A stretch of 45,179 bases of DNA from Gammaproteobacteria bacterium. Its GTDB lineage: Bacteria > Pseudomonadota > Gammaproteobacteria > Pseudomonadales > Halieaceae. A program made the translations under genes and the position numbers. How positions within the stretch are numbered: position 1 is the stretch's first letter; each line of letters opens with the position of its first letter. Positions 30,353 to 39,097 of the stretch are shown one piece after another. The stretch covers positions 1 to 45,179 of the forward strand of contig JAUHYL010000030.1 in NCBI GenBank assembly GCA_030426545.1, written 5' to 3'. The notes under the pieces are model-generated. The model had not been told where the DNA came from. It saw only the letters and a list, made by a program, of their open reading frames with translations, and made no database searches.

Positions 30353-31342
30353 TCAGATGGTATCACCCCGGCGGGCCTGCCCCAACTCCCTGTGACTTTT
30401 TGACAACATTTGATCCACCAGCATCTGGGCGGCCGGATTGGATCCGGCCGCGACCGCTCGACGTATGCGCAGCGTTTCATCCAGCAGTTTGAACAGCGCC
30501 CTACCCTCTGTACTGGCCAGCGCCTGCGCCGGTAGCCCCTTGATCCGCAAACGTAACTCACTGGCCAGCATTTGCAGGAAAGCGTCAGAATCTTCGTCGC
30601 TGAATCCATTCCATATATCGGTTGCGGTGAGCTCCCGGGCAAGCAGCGCGCGCAGCGCCAGCCTGCCAGCGCTATAACTTTCCACACGATCTTCACTGTA
30701 AAGCGCCTGGGCCAACAATGGCCGCCCATCGGTCAGGCTGAGCAGGGATTCCGCCAACGCCGAGTCCTGAGTGGTTTCCTGAAGCCATTGCAAGGCCAGC
30801 GCCTTGTCCGGATCAGGCAGCGGCTGCATACGACAGCGAGAGCGAATCGTTGCCGGAATAGCATTGAGGCTGTCGCAAACCAGTATCAGGTAGGTATCGG
30901 GCGCCGGCTCCTCCAGTGACTTGAGCAGCGCGTTGTGAGCGTTGAGGTTCAGCTTTTGTGCCGGCGCGAATACCACCACCTTGTTCGGACTGAAGCTTGC
31001 GGTACCCTGGGTAAACGCAACAGCCGCACGCACCTGCTCAACCTTGATAACGCGGCTCCCGGTCCCGGGCTCCTGCCAGCAGACATCGCTATTGTGGCCG
31101 GCGGCCGCCAGCTCGCAGGGGTGACAATCGCCACATGGCAACCCGTTCTGGGGGTTTGCGCAGAGCAGTAGTCGCGCTAGCGCCTGCGCAAGCCGGCGCT
31201 TACCGGTGTCCGGCGCACCGTACAACAGCAAGGCATGCGCAAGCATGCCACGCTGGTACTGCTCCGCTAAGGTCGCCAGTTCGGTTTGATGCCAGGGCAA
31301 AGGCGTCGCGTTGATCGGGAGTGGTTCTACTTCCTGGGTCAC
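30353..31342 (-). CDS. holB: DNA polymerase III delta-prime subunit
   Basis: Clamp-loader subunit that helps load the sliding clamp during replication. The 329-residue protein has an AAA+ fold with a P-loop-like LYGAPDTGKRRLA (about 38-50), a zinc-binding set of four cysteines (CANPQNGLPCGDCHPC, about 61-76), and SLEEPAPDTYLIL. The start is GTG at 31342, overlapping the tmk stop as GTGA, so translation is coupled. The order pabC, mltG, tmk, holB, pilZ is typical of gammaproteobacteria. Confidence 0.96.
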   Translation of the reverse strand: MTQEVEPLPINATPLPWHQTELATLAEQYQRGMLAHALLLYGAPDTGKRRLAQALARLLLCANPQNGLPCGDCHPCELAAAGHNSDVCWQEPGTGSRVIKVEQVRAAVAFTQGTASFSPNKVVVFAPAQKLNLNAHNALLKSLEEPAPDTYLILVCDSLNAIPATIRSRCRMQPLPDPDKALALQWLQETTQDSALAESLLSLTDGRPLLAQALYSEDRVESYSAGRLALRALLARELTATDIWNGFSDEDSDAFLQMLASELRLRIKGLPAQALASTEGRALFKLLDETLRIRRAVAAGSNPAAQMLVDQMLSKSHRELGQARRGDTI

Positions 31343-31989
31343 AGGGCGGTGCCCGCAGCTGACTGCGCCAGCAACTGCTGAACCAGTTGCATGAGCACCT
31401 CCTGAACCTGCTCCAGAGGTTGGCCTGCATCGATGACACTAAAGCGTTCCGGCTCGCACGCTGCGCGTTCGCGGTAGGTCTCTCTCACCCGCTCAAAAAA
31501 GTGCACTGTCTCCTGTTCGATCCGATCCAGCTCGCCGCGGCCGCGCGCCCGCGTCAGGCCGACAGAGACGTCAACATCGAGCAGAATGGTACGATCCGGG
31601 CGCCGCTCTCCCTGCACCATGGTTTCGAGCTGCGCAATAACCTCGGTGTTGAGGCCGCGACCACCGCCCTGGTATGCGTAGGTTGCATCGGTGAAACGGT
31701 CACACAATACCCAACGCCCGGAGGCCAGTGCCGGCTCCACCACTTCACTGAGGTGTTGTGCGCGGGCGGCAAAAATCAGCAGCAGTTCAGCCAGGGGATT
31801 AACGCGCTGACCACGCACCGCCAACAACGTGTTGCGAATATCTTCACCCAGCGCAGTCCCACCCGGCTCACGCGTGACCATAACGTCAACGCCCTGGTTC
31901 GACAGCAGGCTTTCGAGATACGAGATATTGGTAGATTTGCCCACCCCCTCGCATCCTTCAACCGTTATAAACAAGCCTGTGTCCGACAT
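31339..31989 (-). CDS. tmk: thymidylate kinase
   Basis: Phosphorylates dTMP to dTDP for DNA synthesis. The 216-residue protein has the P-loop EGCEGVGKST (about 11-20), the TREPGGT substrate segment (about 39-45), the DRF motif (about 94-96, LCDRFTDATYAYQG) and the LID region RARGRGELDRIE (about 147-158), which holds the arginines of the E. coli-type enzyme. ATG at 31989 is at the start of family similarity and has GGGG just upstream. It lies 19 bases after mltG and overlaps holB. Confidence 0.97.
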   Translation of the reverse strand: MSDTGLFITVEGCEGVGKSTNISYLESLLSNQGVDVMVTREPGGTALGEDIRNTLLAVRGQRVNPLAELLLIFAARAQHLSEVVEPALASGRWVLCDRFTDATYAYQGGGRGLNTEVIAQLETMVQGERRPDRTILLDVDVSVGLTRARGRGELDRIEQETVHFFERVRETYRERAACEPERFSVIDAGQPLEQVQEVLMQLVQQLLAQSAAGTAL

Positions 31990-32008
31990 ATCCCCGCCGC
32001 CCCGCGCG

Positions 32009-33034
32009 CTATTTACTGCCCGGAGAAGAACGATAGTCCTTCCGGCGCTGTAACTGGTATTTACGCACGGCCTTCTGGTGTTCGGCAAGCGTGGCGCTGA
32101 ACACATGGCCTCCGTCGCCACGCGCCACAAAATAAAACGCATTGCCAGGCGCCGGGTGCAGTGCTGCGCGCACTGCGGCGCGTCCGGGAAGCGCTATGGG
32201 CGTTGGCGGTAAACCGCTGTGCCTGTAGGTGTTGTAGACATTTGCATCGTCCCGCAGATGGCTGCGTGTCAGATTCCCGTCATAGGCGGCGCCCAGTCCA
32301 TAGATGACAGTGGGATCTGTCTGCAGTCGCATGCCCTTGTGCAATCGACGCACGAACACGCCGGCAATCTGCTCGCGTTCTTCGGGCGCCCCCGTCTCAC
32401 GCTCTATGATAGATGCCATGATCAGTGCCTCGTAAGGGGTCGCGTACGGCAGCCCTTCGTCGCGCGCCGCCCACTGTTCTTCCAGCAGCGTCTGCAGAAT
32501 ACGTCGCGCCCGACGGAGAATATCCAGATCGCTGTCTCCCCGGGTGTAGCGATAGCTGTCCGGGAAGAACAAACCCTCCGGTGAATCGTAGGGTGCTGCC
32601 AATGCCAGCAACGCAGGATCGTCGGGGCCACTCAAGGTTGCGCGCAAACCCTGCGCCTCGCGCAGAATAGCCAGTGCCTGCCTCACCGTAATGCCCTCAG
32701 GCAGCGTCACCAGGTACTGCACCACTTCTCCGGCACGCAGCAAATGCAACAACGACAGCGCCGTCAGGTATTCGGGCAGCCTGTACTCGCCGCGCTTGAT
32801 CTGCTGGTCCAGGCCCGAAACCCGTCCGTACAGTATCAGCAACTCCGGATGGGCGAGGACCCCGTCCGCAGCCAATCGCTCGGTGACGCGGCGCAAGGTG
32901 TCGCCCTCCGCAACCGTCAGCCCATAGCCGCCCTGGGGAATGTGCAGTGGGGCTTCCCACCACTGAAGAATCTGCTTGAAAGACAGCGTGGCGAGGGACA
33001 ACAGCAGTAAAATTGCGATCAACAGCCGGCGCAT
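32009..33034 (-). CDS. mltG: endolytic murein transglycosylase MltG
   Basis: Inner-membrane enzyme that cleaves nascent peptidoglycan strands and so sets their length. The 341-residue protein has one N-terminal membrane helix (about 3-20), a LysM-like region (about 40-115), and the YceG catalytic domain with ASIIERETG (about 210-218, catalytic Glu), MRLQTDPTVIYGLG and GLPPTPIALPG. The ATG overlaps the pabC stop in TGATG, so the two are translationally coupled. It acts in the periplasm close to the elongation machinery. Confidence 0.96.
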   Translation of the reverse strand: MRRLLIAILLLLSLATLSFKQILQWWEAPLHIPQGGYGLTVAEGDTLRRVTERLAADGVLAHPELLILYGRVSGLDQQIKRGEYRLPEYLTALSLLHLLRAGEVVQYLVTLPEGITVRQALAILREAQGLRATLSGPDDPALLALAAPYDSPEGLFFPDSYRYTRGDSDLDILRRARRILQTLLEEQWAARDEGLPYATPYEALIMASIIERETGAPEEREQIAGVFVRRLHKGMRLQTDPTVIYGLGAAYDGNLTRSHLRDDANVYNTYRHSGLPPTPIALPGRAAVRAALHPAPGNAFYFVARGDGGHVFSATLAEHQKAVRKYQLQRRKDYRSSPGSK

Positions 33035-33867
33035 CAATGCAGCGCCTCGCGGTAGTACGTAAACAGCTGATCCGCGACGGGGTGGGCTGACCACGAGGCG
33101 CCGCCGCACTCGCCTATTGCGCGCAATCCAAACAAGGCGTTGGTGTAAAAACACTCGTCAGCGCTGGCCACCTGTTGCAGCGAGATGGTCTCTTCGCTTG
33201 CCACAAGCCCAGCCCGGACAGCCCACTCGTTGATGACCAGAGAACGCCGCGTGCCGTTGACACCTGCGCCCTCAAGCAGCGGCGTGATCATCCTGTCGCC
33301 TGTTACCAGGAACAGATTGCCGGCGATCAGGGATATCACGTCGCCAGCCTGGTTCAGCATGACACCCTCCTCACAGCCCATCCGCTGCACCTGCTGCGCT
33401 GCCATCACCTGATCCAGGCGGTTCAAATGTTTGATGCCAGCCAGTGCCGGCTGCTCCGACAATCGGTGCGCAGGTAGGCCCACAACCGCGGGCGTACCGG
33501 GCTCATCACAAGCGCGACTCAAAGGTGTTAATTGCATAACAATCCGCGGCTGCGGATTGCCGGGCGGGGTATAACCACGGGGGCCAGCGCCACGCGTCAG
33601 CGTCAGTCGCAATGCAGACCAACGCTGGTTCTGCGCAGCTTGCGAAGCAATGGCCAGATGTTCTTCTACCAGCGGCAGAGCAACAGGCAGCGACAGTACT
33701 GCAGCGCCTCTCGCTAAGCGCGCCAGGTGCAAATCAGCAAACAGTGGCCGGCCTGAGTGCAGTAGCAGCGTTTCAAAGATTCCGTCGCCAAAGTCCAGGC
33801 CCCGATCAGGCAGCGCCAGCGCATCAGCCGGTTTTCCGTCCAGCCATAGGGAGCTAGCCACACTCAC
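33034..33867 (-). CDS. pabC: aminodeoxychorismate lyase
   Basis: PLP enzyme that forms p-aminobenzoate from aminodeoxychorismate in folate synthesis. The 277-residue protein has the fold-type IV pattern: DRGLDFGDGIFETLLL (about 21-36), the catalytic Lys in GIKHLNRLDQV (about 143-153), and EGVMLNQAGDVISLIAGNLFLV. The start is GTG at 33867 with a weak ribosome site; a second GTG two codons later is possible. It lies 9 bases after fabF and overlaps mltG. The shared fab-pab-mlt order is conserved in gammaproteobacteria. Confidence 0.95.
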   Translation of the reverse strand: MSVASSLWLDGKPADALALPDRGLDFGDGIFETLLLHSGRPLFADLHLARLARGAAVLSLPVALPLVEEHLAIASQAAQNQRWSALRLTLTRGAGPRGYTPPGNPQPRIVMQLTPLSRACDEPGTPAVVGLPAHRLSEQPALAGIKHLNRLDQVMAAQQVQRMGCEEGVMLNQAGDVISLIAGNLFLVTGDRMITPLLEGAGVNGTRRSLVINEWAVRAGLVASEETISLQQVASADECFYTNALFGLRAIGECGGASWSAHPVADQLFTYYREALH

Positions 33868-33876
33868 ACGGAGTGC

Positions 33877-35118
33877 TCAGTCAGGCTGGCAGAAAAGCAG
33901 GGAACCGTTGGTTCCGCCAAAACCGAAGGAGTTAGACAGCACACAATCGATACTGCGCTCCTGCGACTCATTGGGCACATAATTGAGATTACAACCCTCA
34001 TCGGCATTGTCGAGGTTTATCGTGGGCGGTGCGACCTGGTCTCGCATGGCAAGGACGGAGAAAATTGCCTCAACCGCGCCCGCTGCGCCCAGCAAGTGCC
34101 CGATCATGGACTTGGTGGAACTGACAGCAACCTGTTCTGCAGCGCTACCCAACACATCTTCAATGGCGCGACTTTCGGCAACATCACCGGCATTGGTCGA
34201 TGTGCCATGAGCATTGATATAGCTGATGCGATCCACCGGTATGCCCGCGTCCGCAATGGCATTGCGCATGGATCGTGCAGCGCCACGGCCATCTTCGGGG
34301 GGGAGCGTCATGTGGTAGGCATCGCCGCTCATGCCAAAACCGACCAACTCCGCATAAATCTTTGCGCCACGCGCGCGAGCTATTTCGTACTCCTCTAACA
34401 GCATAACGCCCGCACCATCACCCAGCACAAAGCCGTCGCGGTCTTTATCCCAGGGGCGAGACGCGCCCTGCGGATCATCGTTGCGCGTGGACAGCGCCCG
34501 CGCCGCGGCAAAACCACCCAACCCCACCGGGGTCGTGGCCATCTCGGCGCCTCCCACAAGCATTGCGTCGCAATCGCCTTGTGCGATAAGACGACCGCCA
34601 AGCCCGATGTTGTGCGTGCCGGATGTGCACGCCGTCACCATGGCAAGGTTGGGCCCCTGCAGGTTGTATTTCACGGACAGGTTGCCCGCAATCATATTGA
34701 TAATCGAACCGGGAACAAAAAACGGCGAGATTTTTCTCGGGCCGGAGGTGCGAATAATTTCAGCGTTCTTTTCTATCTGACCAATGCCGCCAATTCCCGA
34801 GCCGATAGAACAACCTACCCGCGGCGCGCTTTCTTCGGTGATTTCCAGGCCGGCATCGTTCATCGCCTGAATGCCCGCAGCCATGCCATACTGAACGAAT
34901 ACATCCAGCTTGCGCGCTTCTTTTGGCGTCAGGTAAGGCGAAATATCGAAATCCTTCACGCTCGCTGCAAACTGCGTGCTGAAGGCAGAGACATCAAACG
35001 TTTCGATGGTTGCTGCACCGCTCTTACCGGCGACGATGTTCTCCCAGGTCGCCTCGACGGTATGCCCGACGGGGCTGACCATGCCTAGCCCTGTTACGAC
35101 AACTCTACGGCCTATCAA
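33877..35118 (-). CDS. fabF: beta-ketoacyl-ACP synthase II
   Basis: Extends acyl-ACP by two carbons with malonyl-ACP in fatty-acid synthesis; FabF in particular is needed for the temperature-dependent making of long unsaturated chains. The 413-residue protein has the catalytic Cys in [12 protein letters not shown] (about 160-171), His in [11 protein letters not shown] (about 302-312), and His/Lys region [14 protein letters not shown] (about 334-347). [11 protein letters not shown] is at the start. It is separated from acpP by 141 bases with a terminator-like stem-loop, so part of its transcripts may be separate from acpP. Confidence 0.97.
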   Translation of the reverse strand: MIGRRVVVTGLGMVSPVGHTVEATWENIVAGKSGAATIETFDVSAFSTQFAASVKDFDISPYLTPKEARKLDVFVQYGMAAGIQAMNDAGLEITEESAPRVGCSIGSGIGGIGQIEKNAEIIRTSGPRKISPFFVPGSIINMIAGNLSVKYNLQGPNLAMVTACTSGTHNIGLGGRLIAQGDCDAMLVGGAEMATTPVGLGGFAAARALSTRNDDPQGASRPWDKDRDGFVLGDGAGVMLLEEYEIARARGAKIYAELVGFGMSGDAYHMTLPPEDGRGAARSMRNAIADAGIPVDRISYINAHGTSTNAGDVAESRAIEDVLGSAAEQVAVSSTKSMIGHLLGAAGAVEAIFSVLAMRDQVAPPTINLDNADEGCNLNYVPNESQERSIDCVLSNSFGFGGTNGSLLFCQPD

Positions 35119-35205
35119 AGCTGCAACTCCTTGGAAGTTTGCGGTGCGCTACTTTCTGAGCACGGTAAATCAAACATTGCATGTAGTGCGCGATCGGAAA
35201 GAAGA

Positions 35206-35238
35206 AAAGCCGCTCTATTGAAAAATAGAAACGGCTTT
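35206..35238 (-). terminator. terminator or attenuator between acpP and fabF
   Basis: On the minus strand AAAGCCG and CGGCTTT enclose a second stem CTATT/AATAG with a TTTC loop, and the structure is followed by a T-rich stretch. It would reduce read-through from the very abundant acpP mRNA into fabF. Confidence 0.75.
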
Positions 35239-35259
35239 CTGCAGAAGTGAGGGATACGA

Positions 35260-35496
35260 TCAGGCGAGGTTGGTGTTGATGTACTCGATAGCCAACTTCA
35301 CGGTGGTGATCTTCTCCGCTTCTTCGTCGGGAATTTCCGTTTCGAATTCCTCTTCCAACGCCATGACCAGCTCGACCGTATCGAGAGAATCGGCTCCCAG
35401 GTCTTCTACGAAAGAAGCTTCGGTCTGCACTTCTTCTTCCTTCACGCCAAGCTGTTCTGCGACAATTTTCTTAACGCGTTCTTCAATGCTGCTCAT
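35260..35496 (-). CDS. acpP: acyl carrier protein
   Basis: Small acidic carrier of growing acyl chains. It has 78 residues, as in E. coli, with the phosphopantetheine-bearing Ser37 in [10 protein letters not shown] and the final LAIEYI helix. ATG at 35496 is preceded by CAGGAGAAAC; the frame is open further upstream but carries no family sequence. It sits between fabG and fabF in the usual order. Confidence 0.99.
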   Translation of the reverse strand: MSSIEERVKKIVAEQLGVKEEEVQTEASFVEDLGADSLDTVELVMALEEEFETEIPDEEAEKITTVKLAIEYINTNLA

Positions 35497-35557
35497 GTCA
35501 AATGTTTCTCCTGAGGTATGATGCTGATTAACATCCGGATTTGCCGTTTGTGCGCGC

Positions 35558-35610
35558 AGTTTACTCTGTTTTGCAGGCGAGTAATAATTTTTTTTGGAGC
35601 CTCCTGCCAA
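35558..35610 (-). promoter_or_regulatory. possible acpP promoters
   Basis: In the gap between fabG and acpP, on the minus strand, TTGGCA (35605-35610) and TATTAC (35581-35586) are 18 bases apart, and a second -10-like TAAACT lies at 35558-35563. Either could give acpP extra expression beyond fabDG read-through. Confidence 0.4.
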
Positions 35611-35639
35611 CCATCGAATTCTCCATTTTTATCAATCGC

Positions 35640-36383
35640 TTAGCCCATATACATACCACCGTTAATGTGGATAGTCTCGCCTGTAATATAGGCAGCTGCA
35701 TCGCTGCACAGAAAGCCCACCAACGCACCGATTTCAGCCGGCTCGCCCAAGCGCCCCAGCGGAATTTGCGCCTGCAATGCTTCCCGCTGTGCCTCAGGTA
35801 ATTCGCGCGTCATGTCCGTATCGATGAAGCCCGGTGCCACGCAGTTGACGGTAATAGAGCGCGACCCCAACTCCCTGGCCAGTGCCCGCGAGAAACCGGC
35901 TGCGCCGGCCTTGGTCGCAGCGTAATTGCTCTGGCCGGCATTGCCCATAGAGCCCACCACCGAGGTGATGTTGACGATGCGGCCCCATCGCGCTTTCGTC
36001 ATGCCTCGGGCGCAGGCTTTGCTGAGACGATAAAGCGCGTTGAGATTGGTTTCAACCACGTCACTCCACTCGTCTTCTTTCATTCGCATCAGGATGTTGT
36101 CACGGGTGATGCCGGCATTGTTCACCAGTACGACCGGGGGACCGAAATTTTTCGTGACCGCTTCGATAACCTGAGCAACACTTTCACTGTCGGTGACGTT
36201 CAACGCCATGCCGCAGCCGGCATTTCCCGCTTCGGCAAGGTAAGCAGAAATAGCTTCTGCGCCCTGTGCGGTGGTCGCCGTACCGATCACGGTTAAACCC
36301 TGCGCGGCGAGGGACCGGGCGATAGCTTTTCCAATTCCTCGGCTCGCTCCTGTGACCAGTGCGACTCTCGCTGCTTCACTCAT
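35640..36383 (-). CDS. fabG: 3-oxoacyl-ACP reductase
   Basis: NADPH-dependent reductase of the second step in fatty-acid elongation. The 247-residue short-chain dehydrogenase has the cofactor motif TGASRGIGKAIA (about 11-22), NNAGITRDN (about 87-95), and the catalytic set Ser in NITSVVGS, then Tyr and Lys in NYAATKAG (about 152-159). It follows fabD by 53 bases and precedes acpP by 143. Confidence 0.97.
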   Translation of the reverse strand: MSEAARVALVTGASRGIGKAIARSLAAQGLTVIGTATTAQGAEAISAYLAEAGNAGCGMALNVTDSESVAQVIEAVTKNFGPPVVLVNNAGITRDNILMRMKEDEWSDVVETNLNALYRLSKACARGMTKARWGRIVNITSVVGSMGNAGQSNYAATKAGAAGFSRALARELGSRSITVNCVAPGFIDTDMTRELPEAQREALQAQIPLGRLGEPAEIGALVGFLCSDAAAYITGETIHINGGMYMG

Positions 36384-36436
36384 GATGTGCTACCTGTTGG
36401 GTTCATTTTTTTGACAAGCAATCGGGCGAGGAATTA

Positions 36437-37384
36437 CTAGCCCAGCTCGCTCAGTGCGGCGCGCAGCGCTTCCGGGCCCTCTATCGAATAGCTTTGCAGC
36501 GACTTATCGATGCGTCGATTCAATCCGCTCAGTACGCTGCCCGGACCGCACTCAACAAACTTGCCTGCGCCGGCATTTGCCATCGCTGCAACGCAGTTTG
36601 TCCACTGCACCGGACTGTAAATCTGTTCTACCAGAAGCGCCGCTATTTTCAGCGGCGCACGTTCAGCTTCAGCGTGCACGTTGTGCACCACAGGTATCCG
36701 TGGTTCATTCAGTTGCAGCACCGCCAGTTCTCCGGCCAATTGCTCTCCTGCGGGCTTCATCAGAGAGGTGTGGAAAGGCGCGCTGACCGGCAGCGGCATG
36801 GCGCGTTTTGCACCGGCTTCTTTCAAGGCCTCACTGGCCTGCTCAACCGCGCCGCTGTGCCCCGCTATCACCACCTGCCCGGGGGAATTGTAATTGACCG
36901 CAGCAACCACCTCACCCGTCGCACTCGCGACCTGTTCACAAATGGCATTTATCTGTGCGTCATCGAGACCGATAATCGCCGCCATCGCTCCCTCGCCGAC
37001 CGGCACCGCACTTTGCATAAATTCACCGCGGCTGCGCACCAGGCGCACGGCATCGGCGAACTGCATGACGCCGGCACAGACCAGCGCGGAAAACTCTCCC
37101 AGACTATGGCCGGCCATTACCGCCGGCTCGACACCACCCCCATCCAGCCATGCGCGCCACAGTGCAACAGAACTGGTCAGCAATAGTGGCTGCGTTTTCT
37201 CAGTAAGGTTCAGAGATTCCTGCGGCCCATCCTGGGCCAGTTGCCATAAGTCATAGCCAAGCGCCTCCGAGGCTTCAGCGAAAGTGTCACGTACGGGCGC
37301 AAACTCGTCGTAGGCAGCGGACAGCATGCCGACCTTTTGCGAGCCCTGGCCGGGGAAAACAAATGCGATAGCGCTAGCAGACAT
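36437..37384 (-). CDS. fabD: malonyl-CoA:ACP transacylase
   Basis: Moves malonyl groups from CoA to ACP to supply elongation. The 315-residue protein has FPGQGSQKVGM (about 10-20), the nucleophile Ser in AGHSLGEFSA (about 91-100), the Arg in RLVRSRGEFMQ and His in VSAPFHTSLM (about 200-209). It starts at ATG 37384 with a GAGGGAG ribosome site nearby. In most gammaproteobacteria plsX (and often fabH) comes directly before; here it is preceded by a 306-base gap and rpmF. Confidence 0.97.
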   Translation of the reverse strand: MSASAIAFVFPGQGSQKVGMLSAAYDEFAPVRDTFAEASEALGYDLWQLAQDGPQESLNLTEKTQPLLLTSSVALWRAWLDGGGVEPAVMAGHSLGEFSALVCAGVMQFADAVRLVRSRGEFMQSAVPVGEGAMAAIIGLDDAQINAICEQVASATGEVVAAVNYNSPGQVVIAGHSGAVEQASEALKEAGAKRAMPLPVSAPFHTSLMKPAGEQLAGELAVLQLNEPRIPVVHNVHAEAERAPLKIAALLVEQIYSPVQWTNCVAAMANAGAGKFVECGPGSVLSGLNRRIDKSLQSYSIEGPEALRAALSELG

Positions 37385-37690
37385 GGAATAACTCCCTCGA
37401 GTCTAGCTGGGTGAGGACGAAGTCAAAGACTCAGCCACCCACCGCCAGGCGGCACCATTATTAGAGAAAAGTAAAGTGGCAGCATAGAACACTGCGAAAA
37501 AGCGACGGATCCCAACGCCTACCCGCCGTTTGTACGACGGATGCAGGGAAACCATGGGTGGAGTGTTGACAGCGCTCACAAGCAGCGGCGCGGAGAAAGC
37601 AGGCGGGAGACTGATGCGTGAGAAGTGTGGCCCTGACAGCCGAACTCTCAATGCGGGGCGCTCAATCCAGGTAAAACCGGACGCGGCGAC
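37385..37690. other. 306-base gap in the place of plsX
   Basis: Between fabD and rpmF I find no PlsX or FabH sequence in any frame. An open frame of 82 codons on the minus strand (37403-37651) shows no recognisable family. The stretch probably holds a promoter for fabD; TAATAA and TATGCT are possible -10 hexamers on the minus strand but no good -35 is seen. Confidence 0.5.
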
Positions 37691-37873
37691 TCAGTCGTCG
37701 CTACCGGTCTCAACTACCTTCTTGCCCCGGTAAAAACCGTCGGCAGTAATGTGGTGACGGCGGTGAGTCTCGCCTGATGTCGGGTCGACGGTCAGTGGGG
37801 ACTTCGACAGCGAATCGTGAGAACGGCGCATGCCGCGACGCGAGCGCGTCTTCTTGCTCTTCTGAACAGCCAT
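37691..37873 (-). CDS. rpmF: 50S ribosomal protein L32
   Basis: Sixty-residue ribosomal protein with the bL32 pattern: [20 protein letters not shown] at the start and [17 protein letters not shown] near the end; it lacks the zinc-binding cysteines, as the usual gammaproteobacterial form does. It follows yceD by 12 bases and is co-transcribed with it. Confidence 0.98.
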   Translation of the reverse strand: MAVQKSKKTRSRRGMRRSHDSLSKSPLTVDPTSGETHRRHHITADGFYRGKKVVETGSDD

Positions 37874-37885
37874 GATGACTAACTC

Positions 37886-38416
37886 CTAATGTTTCTCGCC
37901 GGGCTTCAACTGCGCCAGCACATCAAACGGGTTGCGCTTCTCCTCTACCTCGTCTTCGACGACGGGGTCGGAAAACACGCGGGTTAACTTCCTGCAATGC
38001 TCCGTATCGTGGTAGCTGAACGGCGGTAGAGCCAGGATTAGCTCCTCCTCGACCACGGTCATCAGATCGCAGAACTGGTCTTCAACGATCAGCGGCTCCA
38101 AGTGCTTCGGTAGCGCCGCTGCCTGCTCATCCGTCCATACCACTGCCAGCTCTGATCGACACGCCAGATGCGTTGGCATCGGCTCCAGACAGCGCTGACA
38201 TTCAACTTCTACCTCTGCGTCTATTTCCACGCTTGCCAGATGCCGGTTTTCCTCATCCCGGGAAAACCTGAAGCGGGTTGAAATAGTGCCCTGATCACCC
38301 ACCAGCAAAGCGCGAAATCGAGGCAGGTCGGAGGGCTTGAGAACCGCCCGGATGTCCGACCCGCGCTGCGCAACTTTGCGTATATCCAACGCGGTCGGAA
38401 GAGCCTCGGCTGACAT
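37886..38416 (-). CDS. yceD: YceD (DUF177) family protein, large-subunit rRNA accumulation
   Basis: A 176-residue protein of the DUF177 family, needed in E. coli and plants for normal 23S rRNA accumulation. Seen: LDIRKVAQRG near the start, VECQRCLEPM (about 74-83, with the conserved Cys pair), a VVEEELILALP segment (about 122-132) and PFDVLAQLK at the end. The ATG is placed by alignment to the family start. Its promoter lies so close that the transcript should begin at or a few bases before the ATG. It heads the rpmF operon and is divergent from maf. Confidence 0.93.
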   Translation of the reverse strand: MSAEALPTALDIRKVAQRGSDIRAVLKPSDLPRFRALLVGDQGTISTRFRFSRDEENRHLASVEIDAEVEVECQRCLEPMPTHLACRSELAVVWTDEQAAALPKHLEPLIVEDQFCDLMTVVEEELILALPPFSYHDTEHCRKLTRVFSDPVVEDEVEEKRNPFDVLAQLKPGEKH

Positions 38417-38424
38417 AGGCGCGC

Positions 38425-38453
38425 ATCTTAGGGACGGATTGGGTCTTTGTCAA
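38425..38453 (-). promoter_or_regulatory. sigma70 promoter of yceD-rpmF
   Basis: On the minus strand a perfect TTGACA (38448-38453), exactly 17 bases, then TAAGAT (38425-38430). The expected start point is near 38418, only about two bases before the yceD ATG at 38416. Confidence 0.75.
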
Positions 38454-38507
38454 AAATATCTTTAGAATACAAGCAGTTCTCAGACAACCACCCAATATAC
38501 GTCTGCT

Positions 38508-39083
38508 ATGGATTTAATTCTCGCCTCCACCTCTGTGTACCGCAGAAACCTGCTGGCCAGGCTGCCACTGGAATTTCGCTGCGAGAACCCGCAGGTCGAT
38601 GAAACAGCAGCGGTCGGGGAGGCTCCCGAAGCGCTGGCGCGTCGGCTTGCACTGGCCAAGGCCAACAGCGTGAGCCAGCGCTTCCCCGGCGCACTGGTCA
38701 TCGGCTCCGACCAGGTGGCTTCACGCGACGGTCAGTTGCTGGGTAAGCCCGGGAGCGAACGGGCCGCCTTCGATCAGCTGCGCGCCAGCAGCGGACGCCG
38801 CGTAGCATTTCATACCGCTGTGGCGCTGGTGGGCGGTCAGGAGGAATGGCAGCGTGTGCATGTGGAACGGGTAGAAGTGAAATTCAGGCACCTGGAACAC
38901 GCTGAAATAGAGCGCTACCTCGCGATCGATGAGCCCTTTGACTGCGCCGGCAGCTTCAAGGTCGAGCAACTGGGCATAGCGCTGTTTGACGAGATAATCG
39001 AACGGGATCCCACCAGCCTGCAGGGACTGCCTCTGATCGCCCTGTGCGGCCTGCTAAGAGAGGCTGGATATTCTCTGCCTTAG
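38508..39083 (+). CDS. Maf-family nucleotide pyrophosphatase (YceF type)
   Basis: A 191-residue Maf/HAM1-like protein that hydrolyses modified or non-canonical nucleoside triphosphates; the YceF subgroup acts on 7-methyl-GTP. Seen: LILASTSVYRRNLL (about 3-16), VDETA, KANSVSQRFPGALVIGSDQV (about 53-72, metal-binding Asp), GKPGS, and a C-terminal GLPLIAL. Its place divergent from yceD-rpmF is the same as yceF in E. coli. It is convergent with rluC, 14 bases away. Confidence 0.9.
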   Translation: MDLILASTSVYRRNLLARLPLEFRCENPQVDETAAVGEAPEALARRLALAKANSVSQRFPGALVIGSDQVASRDGQLLGKPGSERAAFDQLRASSGRRVAFHTAVALVGGQEEWQRVHVERVEVKFRHLEHAEIERYLAIDEPFDCAGSFKVEQLGIALFDEIIERDPTSLQGLPLIALCGLLREAGYSLP

Positions 39084-39097
39084 TAATTAATTTTCAA

